Part shown: positions 1 to 10,384 of the stretch, piece after piece
Numbering within the stretch: the first letter of the stretch is position 1
Layout of the letters: every line of letters begins with the position of its first letter
Assembly: GCA_922989275.2 (NCBI GenBank)
Contig: OV277871.1
Span: 28,778,693-28,842,692, forward strand
DNA from: Gari tellinella
Taxonomy: Eukaryota > Mollusca > Bivalvia > Cardiida > Psammobiidae
Direction: 5' to 3'
DNA: 64,000 bases
The notes under the pieces: generated by a model
Databases searched by the model: none
Seen by the model: the letters and a program-made list of their open reading frames with translations, nothing else
Told to the model about the DNA's origin: nothing
Translations under genes and position numbers: made by a program

Positions 1-340
1 TTAGTCTACGTGCGGTCTGGTACACGTTTTATTCTGTACCGGTTGTGTTTTGATTTTATATACAAAATTTGTGTAACGCGAATATTTCTCGCACTCGTTT
101 CTCAGATACTTGCGAGCGAAACGTAATTCTCCATGATTTATTTCTGGTATTTTACAAACACTTCTGATCAATTTCGTCGAACGCTTTATCGTAATCGCAG
201 CATCCCGCGCACCAATAAACAGAAAGGACCGTGAGTTCAGAAATTTGTATATAAAATCAAAACATACGAAATATCGTGGAAATCGCGTCCCAAAATGATC
301 CCTGCATCTGTCTTCAATCCAAATTCTGTAAGTGGGGGGC
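1..340. repeat. Partial inverted-repeat element at window start
   Basis: TTTGATTTTATATACAAA (49-66) is mirrored by TTTGTATATAAAATCAAA (244-261). A 113-codon minus-strand ORF spans the palindrome and runs off the window; with no recognisable domain it is probably incidental. Confidence 0.45.
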
Positions 341-1580
341 AATTTCCTAGGATGGTGGGGAATATTTTCTAGGAAATTGTCCCCCGGGGGAATATTCCTA
401 AGAAATCTTGCGGGGGGAATATTTTCAGGGGGATAAATTTCCTGTTACACCGGTACCATTTAAATTTCAACTGAAAGTCACACAAGAAATTCTGTGAATT
501 TTTACAGAAACAAGTAAGCGTTATGAAGGTTTAATTGTTCTCATTTACATAGACTTATAACTCATAATCTGATAAATGTTATCGAATGATTGGAACCTAA
601 ACGAAAATGAGATCTTGTTTTTATAGTTTTTTAGTACGATCGTTTCAAGGGACGCTTGGCAAATCAGAACTTTTTTTCTTAGCTGCGCTTATGAGAATGC
701 GCCTTTTTTACGCTTTTAAAACCCCCTACTCACCATCGAACGTGCAATAAATATGTGAAACAATGCAGCTTAGGTGATAAAATATGATGTCAAACCTAAA
801 CAAAGCCTGTAAACATGGCATTAATTTGCAAAATCACTGATGCGTGTAATTGCTTGAGCAGCGTCGGTTATCCGATACCAAAATAAATGTCTTCAAATTA
901 CACACGCCCTATGACATTCATAAAGATCCATTAAAGTTTAACAATCACTTTCATACATGGCATAGAATGCATTACTTCAAAATTGAAACTTGCATCAAAT
1001 TTTTACCTGGAAATTATGACGTAAACCTCGAAAATGTGTGTCGCCCCACCCACGAATTCCTGAACATCGGTGTCCATAAGATATACACGTTCGTAAGATG
1101 TCTATGCGTGTGTCGGCCGTTTCACGCATCAGCGCATTTATCCAGTCCCAAATTATACCATTTGTACATGAATCAACCCTAAGTAAATATATTCATTACG
1201 GGTTAAGAAATATTTCAAGTTGACAACGCTGATTTTTTTTAATTCACATGCACTATTCTACTTTTGAAAATGAGTGCCATGAGTGTATAATTCCGTGGTC
1301 TAAATGTTTGTTTGGTTTTTTTTGTATTTTTTTCGTTTCATTTAAGAATCTAGATCTAGAGTCTAGCTCTAGATCTTATTAGAAGGGGGGTAGAATATAT
1401 TTCAGAAAAATCAAAAGTCATTAACAAACAAAGCAGGCCCTGATCAGAGGTCTTCCTAAGGAGGTCTACACTGTTACAGTGTAGCGAGTGTTAAGAATTA
1501 TAGGAAAATATTTAGTCAAATCGTTAGTTAACTTATAGACCATGTTCAGTGTGAGTACACGAAAATATAAATCTAATTCA
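341..1580. other. No gene recognised, AT-rich
   Basis: The stretch holds a short G-rich repeat of GGGGGAATATT (350-435), a small XbaI/BglII-like palindromic patch near 1350-1375 and a 110-codon ORF (850-1182) without recognisable motifs or codon bias. I see no splice-flanked exon. Confidence 0.5.
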
Positions 1581-1589
1581 GTGGGCTTA

Positions 1590-2460
1590 ACCCTTTTGCT
1601 GTCAATGGCGCCAATAAGCGATTTTGCAAACAGTTTGGAAACTTAAAGCCCGTCTCACACAGAACACGGTTGGGCACACGGTTCCAATACGGTATACTCG
1701 GTTATACACGGGTTGACTGGTACGAATGTAGCACGAATATGTACGAACAAAGCACGGATATACTCGGTCAAGCAAGGTTTGTCACGGCTTGAACACGATT
1801 TGCAAAACGATTTTCATACGATTGTTGTACCGTTCCAAGTACGGTCTAGTACGGTCTGTTACGGCCTAGTACGATTAAACACGATTTTTACTGGATTAAC
1901 TGGACATTTACAGGGTTAACATACGGTCCCACCGACTTTTGTTCGAGTTATGCTCCATACGATTTATATACGATATTGACACGGTTGAGCTCACTCGTGG
2001 GAGTGGACTTCATGTGCGGTTGTATATACGGTCTCGTACGGTCTCACACGGTCTCTCACGGTCTTGTACGATCGCTAATACGATCATACACGGACATGGC
2101 ACCCGTGCCAGTTTTTCAAAAGTTTTAAAAATCATACACGGCTTTCACGGATACACTCGAATGGCCCGAGTGTAACTCGGATAAGGCCACGGTTGGTTCG
2201 GTTGTATGTACGGTTTACACGGGTGGCCAACCGTATAAGCCGTGTGTTCTGTGTGAGACAGGCTTTAGATCCTGATCAGACGCCGCATAACGCGACGTCT
2301 GATCAGGATTCAAACTGTTTGACATTCGTTTTGAAATTACGTCAGTCACACTGCCTTTACAAATCTAACTTTGAAACGTTATTGCAGACAATGATATTGA
2401 AGCAGACGACAATATGACGGCGTCGGGTTAAAACCCTCACGATACATTTGACAATGAAAG
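1590..2460. mobile_element. Family B palindromic MITE, split by another element
   Basis: Family B has outer sequence TTAACCCTTTCACTGCC, inner GTCGTCTGC boxes and a central stem ending CAGACGCCG. Here the two stem halves (GCAAACAGTTTGGA near 1626 and GATCCTGATCAGACGCC near 2268) are separated by a 624-base insertion. Confidence 0.75.
1644..2267. mobile_element. TIR element filled with degenerate ACGGT repeats
   Basis: The termini are inverted: TAAAGCCCGTCTCACACAG at the left and CTGTGTGAGACAGGCTTTA at the right, continuing through AACACGG/CCGTGTG. The interior is a diffuse array of TACGGTCTxxTACGGT-like units. It is non-coding and inserted in the arm of a family B hairpin. Confidence 0.8.
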
Positions 2461-2589
2461 GGTTAATGCAGATGACCGCTTAACACAAGACAAAGACAGT
2501 GCAGAAGTACGAACGTACATTTACATTGCATGCTATTTTCCAATTTAGGTCTGGACTATACGGGCCACTTTTGACTAGATCTAAATAAG

Positions 2590-3030
2590 GTTGTATTTTT
2601 ACATAATATAACCAAATGACAAACAGTGTAGATCCTGTCCAGAGAACTACTTTTGGACAGGGGCCCCTGATTGGGATCTTCATTGTTTGCGTATTTTTTT
2701 TAAATTATGTCAAAATCTACTCTTTACAGGTACACTGTTTGCAAAGGACGATTAGGGCCTTATACGTTGCCGAGGTACATGTTTCAATAGCTCTTTCGCT
2801 GCCAGGTTTTATCGTCTGCTTTAATAACCCTCTTACCGCCCAAAATATCGTCTGTATTGGTAGTGTCGTCTGCATTATTTTTAAAGTCAGCGTAAAGGTT
2901 TTTTGATTGAAGAAATGTCGATACGATTGTCAAACAGGTTGGATCCTGTTGGACGTAATGCGGCGTCTGATCATCATTGAAACTGTTTGCAAAGTCGTCT
3001 TGTGTCGCCGATGGCAGTGAAAGAGTTAAT
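2590..3030. repeat. Degenerate family B palindromic copies
   Basis: GTAGATCCTGTCC with its inverted GGACAGG, then GGATCCTGTTGG and GCGGCGTCTGATCATC, followed by GGCAGTGAAAGAGTTAA, represent one or two decayed copies. Confidence 0.5.
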
Positions 3031-3420
3031 TAGCCTTTTCCGATGATTTATTTATGGCGTAAAACCTCCAAGTTTTACAGAATTAAAACAAAGTTTCAAA
3101 TTTAAATATGCATTTGTTGTTGAACGCCACCTCGTCTTTTATGTCGTATATATTTATTATACTAACCCGTTACTTGGCAATCGCTACTACTCTTGTAGTC
3201 GAGAACATATAGGATTCAGACTGCGCGCAAAACCCAAACGCTTTAGTCTTTAGATTTCTTCAAGTAAATGTGCATACCCTTTAATTCGTCAACTTTGCAC
3301 ACGGCAATTTCAATACAGACAAAACACTGCATCGGCAGTCCAAACGGTTAATAATTATTTTTACCTTATCAAACAGAGCAATCCGAGGAAAACTGCATTA
3401 TAAGGGGCTTGACATTACAT

Positions 3421-3632
3421 CTCCACTGGGGAAGACGTTATTCATTCCCGTTTAAACGCAAATGCATTGCAAGAAAACAACTTTCTGACAACTTAAAATC
3501 TTAGTATAAACAGTTTGGAGCCTGATAAGACGCTGGGTTATCCGGCGTCTGATATGACTCCAAACTGTTTACAATAGAAATAAGTTTTAGCACAACGCGT
3601 TTATGAAAAAACAACGTCTACTCCACTGTACA
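3421..3632 (+). mobile_element. Family A MITE, diverged copy
   Basis: The left end reads TCTCCACTGGGGAAGACG and the right end CGTCTACTCCACTGTA, around the GTTTGGAGCCTGATAAGACG stem. The arms have diverged from the consensus seen at 5364-5614. Confidence 0.65.
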
Positions 3633-3684
3633 CTGGAGAAGAGATTTATGTGCATAAGACCTTACTTCCATGGCAACCAATTTC

Positions 3685-3940
3685 AGTCAGATCAGACGCT
3701 GGGTAACCGAGTATCTGACCAGGCTCCAAACTATTTGCCAATAACATTAAAAATTCAGTCGGCTGTGCTTTCAAAATCTTGTCACTTTCTCCTTTGAATA
3801 CAATTGTGTTTGCGTCATACAACCTTAAATCTAACGTTGAAACGTGTCTTGCAGACAACAATACTGAAGCAGACGACTCTAAACCGGTGTAGGGGTAAAA
3901 TCTCCCGAATAATTTTAGCACGAAAGGGGTAGGGCTTCAA
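3685..3940. repeat. Family B-like palindromic copy, diverged
   Basis: GATCAGACGCTGGGTAACCG with TATCTGACCAGGCTCC forms an imperfect stem, followed by the GCAGACAACAATACTGAAGC box typical of family B. Confidence 0.5.
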
Positions 3941-4224
3941 AGAGAGTTAAAGGATTTTATTTAAAAACGGGAAAGAATATAGAATTTCTCTACTGTACCT
4001 TTATGGAGGAATAAAAGGTATTAATCTGTTTATATAGTGGATCAAAATAACGGAACAAATATCAATACACATCTTACAATTTATTCTCCTTTCATAGCAA
4101 CAATGAAATAGCCATTTTGTATTACGTTAAAGCTCGTAAGAAAACAGAAAAGAAAGAAATACTGAATACTATCATTATGCACTAGTAATATCGGGGTAAT
4201 GCAAGAAAAGCAAGCTAATCGCCC

Positions 4225-4241
4225 TCGCTCGCTGTCTGTCT

Positions 4242-4279
<38 letters not shown>

Positions 4280-4640
4280 TTTCTCTATATCTCTCTCTTT
4301 CTCTCTCTCTCGCCCTCTTTCTCTCTTTCTCTCTGACTGTCTACCTGTCTCTGTATAGATCTCTCTTTATGTGTGTCTGTCTCTCTTTCTCTGTTTGGCT
4401 GTCTATCTCTCACGGTCTCTCTGTGTCTCTCCCTGTCCCTCTCTGTCAGTGTCTCTCGATGTCTCTATCCCTCTCTCTGTCCCTCACTATCTCGTTTTCT
4501 CTCTCTGTCTCTGTAAATCTGTCTGTCTCTGTCTGTTTCTGTCTCTGTCTGTCTGTCTTTCTTGACTGTCTACATGTATATGCTTGCCTGTCTCTGTCTC
4601 TATATATTCATATATTTTTTCCTCTTACTCTCCCGGGGAA
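4225..4640. repeat. CT-rich microsatellite with GTCT interruptions
   Basis: Long runs of CT with TGTCTGTCTC-type units are present. The ORFs here (Ser/Leu/Cys-rich) only reflect the repeat. Confidence 0.95.
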
Positions 4641-5020
4641 TACGGGTTTTCTCCACTCTCTCCAACAAGTATAAATATTTGGCACCAATGGAAAATATCT
4701 ACGTATTATAAAATAAAACGAAAGCAATTAATGAAGTAAAAGCATTTGTAAAATAACTCTAGCAACACATGCATGGTTACCCTGTTTCATGCCATTTGTA
4801 ACACTCAATACAGCGGCAATCTTTAAACAGTCTGGAAACAGATTTAGCTTTTAAAAAATGTAAATGGACGTCAGACATCTATATAAACGAAAATAACTAC
4901 AACATAGTATGTGTAATTCTTCAACACAGTATATGAGTATTTGTTGTAATGGATGAGTTAGTGGGGTGTTACAGGTATACGCCAATTCACATGAAAAATA
5001 TCATATCTTACATAATATAC

Positions 5021-5245
5021 AGTAAAACCCTTTATTACGACCACTAAATTGTGGACATTATTAGGGGTTTAAGGCAGTTGTCTGCAAGGTGAAAGTAAAA
5101 CAGAAAGCTCTTCTGTTTGTTTTCACCTTGCTTTAAGTAGTCATTTTTCTTTCATACATGTACAACCAATCAGCCTGATAGAGAGTTTTAACATAACATG
5201 TATTAGCCCGATAGAGAGTTTTAACATAACATGTATGCTGATCTG
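5021..5245. repeat. Family E palindromic element, partial
   Basis: CAGTAAAACCCTTTATTACG is the family E terminus. The inner AAGGTGAAAGTAAAACAGAA is mirrored by TTCTGTTTGTTTTCACCTTG. A 37-base unit with GAGAGTTTTAACATAACATG is duplicated near 5180-5235. The right terminus is not clear. Confidence 0.6.
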
Positions 5246-5363
5246 CCGTTGTATTTTCGATTTAGGGTCTAATTATCTGCAGAAAAAGTAGACGAAATGA
5301 TGAAGGTCCAGATAGTTAACACAATATACAGTATGCATTGATCAGCTGTTACTGTATAGTACG

Positions 5364-5614
5364 TACAGTGGAGAATCTGTTATTCTTTCCCGTTTAAACG
5401 CAAACGTACGCAAACGCAAAACACTAAAACGTAGAAAAGTACAACTTTTGGACAGTTCTGATAATTCATGTTTATCTTGGTGGCAAACAGTTTGGAGCCT
5501 GATCAGACACCGGGTTACCCGGCGTCTGATCTGGCTCCAAACTGTTTGCATTGGAAATAATAGTTTTAGCGTAAACGCGTTAATTGGGAAAGAATAACGT
5601 TTTCTCCACTGTAT
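5364..5614 (+). mobile_element. Family A MITE, good copy
   Basis: About 250 bases with inverted ends TACAGTGGAGAATCTGTTAT and CGTTTTCTCCACTGTA, flanked by TA as in Tc1/mariner-type insertions. The arm has GTTTAAACGCAAACGTACGC, and a perfect stem at the centre (GGCAAACAGTTTGGAGCCTG side). ORFs on both strands recur in every copy and are treated as shadows of the palindrome. Confidence 0.92.
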
Positions 5615-5615
5615 C

Positions 5616-5866
5616 TGGAGCCCGTCTTACGAAACGTCGTACGACAAACAAATTAAATGTGGTAAGTCAAATTCTAAAACACTCAATTTTTATTTGTTTT
5701 TCAATCTAAACCCGTCTTGTGATATCTCTTTGGAATCGTCTTTAAAAGACGATTCCAAAGAGATGTAACAGGACAGGATTAGATTGAGAAATAAGAAATA
5801 AGAAGTATTTTAAAGTTTTGACTTATGATCGTTTTTATCGTACGACATTTCGTAAGATGGGTCCCT
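5616..5866. mobile_element. Family H MITE (CCCGTxxTACGAAA termini)
   Basis: The left end GAGCCCGTCTTACGAAACG is mirrored by CATTTCGTAAGATGGGTC. Inner TAATCCTGTC-like arms surround a central stem GGAATCGTCTTTAAAAGACG. Confidence 0.85.
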
Positions 5867-6002
5867 GGTCTACATTATGAACAATGTTAAACCCGTTCTC
5901 TTATACTCCTTATTTGACTCGGTTTATTTTGCTGCTACATAAATCTAAACCATCTGAAGCAAGCTTCTGGAATTCTATAACTCTTTTACGCTTCATACTT
6001 TA

Positions 6003-6078
6003 TATGCTAACATATTGTTGCTTGTCCATGTAGCGTGTTACGATAATAAAGGTTCTGTTCTGTTCTATAACTTGAACT
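6003..6078 (+). mobile_element. Short LINE-like 3' tail (GTTCT repeats)
   Basis: AATAAAGGTTCTGTTCTGTT resembles a retroposon tail with a pentamer microsatellite. A similar tail in the opposite sense occurs near 52725-52760. Confidence 0.4.
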
Positions 6079-6109
6079 CAGTATTGAAGACAGATAGTTT
6101 CTTAGAGCA

Positions 6110-6385
6110 GGCTGAAAGTAAAGCAGAATGCCCCTTAACCCATTATCCCATAAATACGCATTTTTCACTTATATTTTATTCCTCCACTGAAGAAATAAGC
6201 TTTTTTGACAGTCAAAGAATATGCATCATAAGAATTTTGTCTTTATCGTAGCAGATTATAGCTTAAAGCAGGCTGAAAGTAAAGCAGAATGCGCATTAGG
6301 GCGCATTCTGCTTTACTTTCAACCTGCTTTAAGTGATCATCTTTCTTTAAAACTAGAAACAGGCTATGGGGTAATGGGTTAAGGA
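6110..6385. repeat. Family F hairpin (AAAGCAGAATGCGC core)
   Basis: GGCTGAAAGTAAAGCAGAAT is followed by GCGCATTAGGGCGC and its inverse, a near-perfect stem of about 35 pairs at 6265-6331. The flanks AACCCATTATCCC and GGGGTAATGGGTT form an outer inverted repeat. Confidence 0.8.
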
Positions 6386-6730
6386 ACACTCTGGGTTACT
6401 TTCCATGAACACCTGACTAAGCTACTACATGTATCTGATAGAATACAGAAATACTTCTTATGGCGCAAATTCATGATTGTACATGTATAAACAGGAACCA
6501 CTTCCTTTACTGGAGGAATATTGGCGCAAATGGACCTAATTCTGGAGTAATGTGTCTAATTTCATTGTTCATCTCACGGCGTAGCCAATAAACAACACTG
6601 ATTAATAAGGTTCACTTGGACAATGTTGCAGAAATGGACTGTGTTGATACGCTCGTATGTATAGTGTTGTGTTAACTAGTGTATGACTGGTACACATATT
6701 TTACATTATAGTTGATATACTGCATTGGTT

Positions 6731-6984
6731 CACAGTAGAAAAAACGTATTTCTTTCCCAGTAAATGCGTTTACGCTAACATAATTACGCCAGTTATCATC
6801 TGTTTGGAGCAGGACCAGACGCTTGGAAAGCTGGCGTCGTATCAGGCTCCAAACGATTTGCTATTCAAACAAAAATAAATCGTCAGAATTTTCAAAATGC
6901 TGACATTTTCTTCATTTACTGGCAGCACATTTGCGTTTCGCTACGTTAAAACCAGCGGGAAAGAACGACGCATTCTCCACTGTA
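6731..6984 (-). mobile_element. Family A MITE, moderately diverged
   Basis: The termini CACAGTAGAAAAAACG and CGCATTCTCCACTGTA surround the stem GGAGCAGGACCAGACGCTTG. It lies just downstream of the possible FYVE 3' end. Confidence 0.82.
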
Positions 6985-7020
6985 TCAGACACTACTCAAA
7001 CCAAGGGCGAATCTACATTC

Positions 7021-7026
7021 TTTATT
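7021..7026 (-). terminator. Possible polyadenylation signal of the FYVE gene
   Basis: The plus strand reads TTTATT, which is AATAAA on the minus strand, downstream of the possible last exon. The hexamer is common in AT-rich DNA, so it only supports the exon by position. Confidence 0.3.
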
Positions 7027-7117
7027 AAAAAAAATAGCATATAGGTTTTGTGTTGCACTATCTATCCCTGCCCTCGCCGCTAGGTGTGACCGCTGATCCG
7101 CTCCTGTGACTTGCGAT

Positions 7118-7183
7118 CTAGGTCTTCTCTGTTATGTGCGTTGATCCCCGATTTCTGAGCTGTATATATGAGTTACTTCGTGC
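7118..7183 (-). CDS. Possible terminal coding exon of the FYVE gene
   Basis: A CATTTCAG acceptor at phase 0 is followed by 21 codons and a TAG stop (7118-7120 on the plus strand). A minus-strand AATAAA lies about 95 bases downstream (7021-7026), as expected for a 3' UTR end. The peptide is short and has no recognisable motif, and a second acceptor 24 bases further in shares the frame. Transcript evidence would be needed to accept it. Confidence 0.33.
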   Translation of the reverse strand, partial: ARSNSYIQLRNRGSTHITEKT

Positions 7184-7859
7184 CTGAAATGGAAACGATA
7201 AATTTAATACTGATATTTGATCAATCAAAGGATTGAGATCGATCTCAGACTCATCTCAAATGCTTTATAAAACATAGGACCAAAACGTTTTGAACCACAT
7301 GTAGATCCACTTGGCACAATCATTTTGATTTTGTTTAACTATCTACCATGGTGACCCGACGTCTAATCAGGCTTCAAACTATATGACACTCAGGCTGAAA
7401 AAAATCAGTTTCAAGAAAATGCCATTTTCTACAATTTTGTGCATTGCATTTGCGTTTCGTTTAAAATTGGATAGACTAAAGTAATGCATTGACCACCACA
7501 AAACATAAATTCAAGGTGTCCTTCTTCCTTTCTTTCACTTTTAAAGATTTTCAAATTGGGCCTAGGTCCCACCCTCCTTTTGGCATGTACCCGGTCACAA
7601 ACACCGCCTACTAACCTTGATATAGTTTTTGGCAAAGTTCAGTTTTCTACCATATGCTGACATCATCAGACCTTTCACTGACGTGTTCAACGACTGGTAA
7701 ACGTTGTAGTACTTGTCCAGGCTACACTGTAGATTCTCCTGCAATACGAGAATATAAGTATACGATTAATGTCACTTATATCGAAGTCCCCGATACCATC
7801 TGATTTCATTCGTTGTATCCAAACTTCGTTATAGCAGGTTCATTTTACTATACGTTAAC
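7184..7859. other. No feature recognised apart from repeat debris
   Basis: A 68-codon minus ORF at 7429-7635 lacks usable splice sites and motifs. CCGACGTCTAATCAGGCTTC near 7337 is half of a decayed palindrome. Confidence 0.4.
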
Positions 7860-8215
7860 CCATTCCCTGCCATGACGTCATCAGCGTTATACTTTTTTCA
7901 ATTCAATTCAATTCAAATTTTATTGGCATTAAACATATACAATGTTCATAGCCATATAACATATAAACATTCGAAAGTACTAGATCAGGAAAATATAATT
8001 ACATAAGCAAGAGAAAAGTATGAAAATATATAAGATTATTGACATTTTGAATTTATGGTATACAAAATAAGATAATACTATTGTGGGCTGCTTTTATTTC
8101 TTAAATTCAAATTTAGGTATTTTGATTTAAGAAATATAAACTTCAGTGTAAAACAGCTTTGATCCTTATCAGACGCGGCTTCTGATCAGGATCCAAGGGG
8201 ATACTTTTTTTGTTA
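7860..8215. mobile_element. Family B MITE interrupted by a LINE tail
   Basis: The left part TTAACCCATTCCCTGCCATG reaches GACGTCATC. The right part has TTGATCCTTATCAGACGCGG and CTTCTGATCAGGATCC. The middle is the retroposon tail at 7895-8090. Confidence 0.65.
7895..8090 (-). mobile_element. LINE-like 3' tail nested in a palindromic element
   Basis: A run of TTCAA repeats (7897-7915) leads into AATTTTATTGGCATTAAAC; on the minus strand this is a 3' end with AATAAAATT and a GAATT microsatellite tail. It interrupts a family B hairpin element (7860-8215). Confidence 0.5.
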
Positions 8216-8304
8216 TTTTCTTTATATATCAATTCTGTTATATCCAATCTTTCATTACCTGCTTTCGTTACATGTGTAAGGAAATTCATTTTCAAGTTGA
8301 CTGT

Positions 8305-8555
8305 TACAGAGGAGAATCTGTTATTCTTTCCCGTTTAAACGCAAACGTACGCAAACGCAAAGCACTAAAACGTAGAAAAGAACAACGTTTGGACAATTCT
8401 GATATTTCATGTTTATCTTGGTGGCAAACAGTTTGGAGCCTGATCTGACGCCGGGTTACCCGGCGTCTGATCTGGCTCCAAACTGTTTGTAAAAGAAAAA
8501 ATAGTTTTAGCGTAAACGCGTTTATCGGGAAAGAATAACAGATTCTCCACTGTTA
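8305..8555 (+). mobile_element. Family A MITE, good copy
   Basis: The ends TACAGAGGAGAATCTGTTAT and ATAACAGATTCTCCACTGTT match, with the central CGGGTTACCCG loop region intact. It is near-identical to the copy at 5364-5614. Confidence 0.92.
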
Positions 8556-8589
8556 GCATGCACTGTAATTGTCGTCTGCAAAAGTTCTT

Positions 8590-8815
8590 GTCTGCAATCA
8601 ACTCATTTGTACCAGTGGATTCTTTCATCCTCATATATTGGATTAGTCAATTTTTCATCTAAGGGATGTCTGTGTGATCTTAAATTTTCATATTCGTTTT
8701 GATTTTTATTGAAATTCATATCACCAAAAAGTGTACACTCTGACCAGACGCCGCATTATGCGGCGTCTGATTAGAATATACAGTGTTTGCCTTTGTCCTA
8801 TTTTTAGGATCATGG
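8590..8815. mobile_element. Family C MITE (GGATTCTTxCATG termini)
   Basis: GTGGATTCTTTCATCCTCAT, ATCTAAGGGATGTCTG and a central stem ACGCCGCATTATGCGGCGT are shared with copies at 18678, 20668 and 59515. The stem core matches families A and B although the outer sequence differs. Confidence 0.75.
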
Positions 8816-8919
8816 GCTACGCTCATTTTCCCCTTTTCTAATCAGAATGCCAAAGGGTTTGGATCAAGATGCAAGGCGAGGCAAAAATAAAAGCAGATGG
8901 CGCACTATTCAAGCAGTCG

Positions 8920-9028
8920 CAACTCCGGGCTACCCGGCGTCTGATCTGGCTTCAGACTGTTTGCAATTTATACAGAAGTTTAAGCATAAACACTTTTAGT
9001 TGGACAGAATAACGATTTCTCCACAGTA
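8920..9028 (+). mobile_element. Family A MITE, 5'-truncated
   Basis: Only the right stem (ACCCGGCGTCTGATCTGGC) and right arm to CGATTTCTCCACAGTA remain. Confidence 0.7.
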
Positions 9029-9194
9029 TTAACGAAGGACGCTGTGTAACATGTTGCGTGCACAAATTGACAAATTCAAGTTATAATTTATTAATAACCA
9101 TATTAGGTCATGTTTTTATTAAACCTCACTCCGCCAAATTTTAAGATTTGCCAGACCCTGAACACGATTGTCCCTTTTAATTTAATGGAGATTA

Positions 9195-9418
9195 GATCAC
9201 CAGCCGATACCCTGCAATGACGTCATCTGCTTTAAACAATTGTCGTCTGCTTTTATTAATCAAACTTAAGCTTTTGGTAAACTGAGTTAAGTAATATCGT
9301 AATGAGTGTCAAACAGTTTGGACCCTGATCAGACGCCGCGCGACGCGGCGTCTGATCAGGATCCAAACTGTTTGCAAATGACCCTAGTGCTCGGGGTAAT
9401 GCAGTGAAGGGGTTAATA
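9195..9418. mobile_element. Family B MITE, good copy
   Basis: The central stem CAGACGCCGCG/CGCGGCGTCTG is flanked by GTTTGGACCCTGAT and ATCAGGATCCAAAC. Left box TTGTCGTCTGCTTTTATT, right end GCAGTGAAGGGGTTAA. Confidence 0.85.
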
Positions 9419-9521
9419 AATGTATTAGAATGTGCGCTTGTTTAAATATTGGTTTAAACAGCTGCAACGATACAGGCACACGTAAGTACGTGCCAAAATA
9501 ATTTAATGAAAGCAGCAAGAT

Positions 9522-9773
9522 TACAGTGGAGAAAAACGTTATTCTTTCCCAATAAACGCGTTAACGCTAAAACTATTATTTTTATTGCAAACAGTTTGGA
9601 GCCAGATCAGACACAGGGTAACCCGGCGTCTGATCAGGCTCCAAACTGTTTGCCACCAAGATAAACATGAATTATCAGAATTGTCCAAAAGTTGCCCTTT
9701 TTTACGTTTTAGTGTTTTGCATTTGCGTTTCGTTTGCTTTTAAACGGGAAAGAATAACGTATTTTCCACGGTT
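9522..9773 (-). mobile_element. Family A MITE
   Basis: The termini TACAGTGGAGAAAAACGTTA and ATAACGTATTTTCCACGGT are inverted, and the stem has an intact CCAGATCAGACAC arm. Confidence 0.87.
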
Positions 9774-10222
9774 CGCAATGAATAGAAGTATACGTAGGGT
9801 TTGATTTCATTCCAAAATAAACTTCCTTCATGACGATTTCAAGTTATATGGACCAATCTAACAACTGTTTACAAAAACACTTCTGATATAACCCACTTAA
9901 ATTAAGATTAATCATTTATATCATAGATAAGTCTTTTAACGAAGTTAATTAATTTCCTTCACGGAAGAAAATGGTTCGATTTTATACAGGAATAAGTGTG
10001 CAAGATAAAAAATATGTTCTATATGCTAGCAGATGGGAACTTAAAGCAGGTTGAAACTCTCTCGATAAATAAACTTTTTAATAAAGTCCTTATTATAATT
10101 AGTTTTATTATCATTATTATTAGATATTGCAATTTTCTAAACTTTATTTCAGGCGTTTACTTCGATAAACGAAAACGTCTTAACCATTGAAAAAACAACG
10201 CGATGATCAATGTCAACCATAC
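9774..10222. other. Intron sequence, nothing recognised
   Basis: AT-rich sequence below FYVE exon 8, with no palindrome, exon or known tail seen. Confidence 0.5.
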
Positions 10223-10369
10223 CTTGAGTGTCATCACCTCCTGGCTATTACTGCATGTATCGTCATCTTTGTCAGCATCCTTGGGCTTATGTCGTTTATC
10301 ACCTGTTGTAGCCAGAGCCGTGGGCTCGGTGGGACTGTGAATGTATTGTAGTATGCCCAACTCACATAA
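10223..10369 (-). CDS. FYVE-gene exon 8: polar C-terminal segment
   Basis: The exon is 147 bases with acceptor TTGTTTCAG and donor GTATGG, phase 0 at both ends, matching the end of exon 7. The 49 codons start with a hydrophobic patch (LCELGILQYI) and become Lys/Asp-rich (HKPKDADKDDDTC). No domain is recognised. It is separated from exon 7 by 6.1 kb containing a 48-bp tandem array and the Naiad retroelement. Linkage to this gene rests on strand, phase and order. Confidence 0.68.
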
Positions 10370-10384
10370 CTGAAACAATGCATA

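Noticed and set aside
1..342. 113-codon minus-strand ORF at the window edge as a gene end
   Set aside because: It spans an inverted repeat whose two halves create part of the peptide. No recognisable motif.
850..1182. 110-codon ORF as a gene or exon
   Set aside because: No domain, no convincing splice sites, AT-rich composition like its surroundings.
4369..4674. Ser/Leu/Cys-rich ORFs in CT/GA microsatellites (also 33669-34256 and 47702-48103)
   Set aside because: Low-complexity dinucleotide repeats lack stops in several frames. No domain or splice support.
5364..9773. CRISPR-like series of spaced palindromic repeats
   Set aside because: Spacing is irregular (hundreds to thousands of bases), repeats are 200-250 bp MITEs in both orientations, there are no cas genes and the DNA is eukaryotic.
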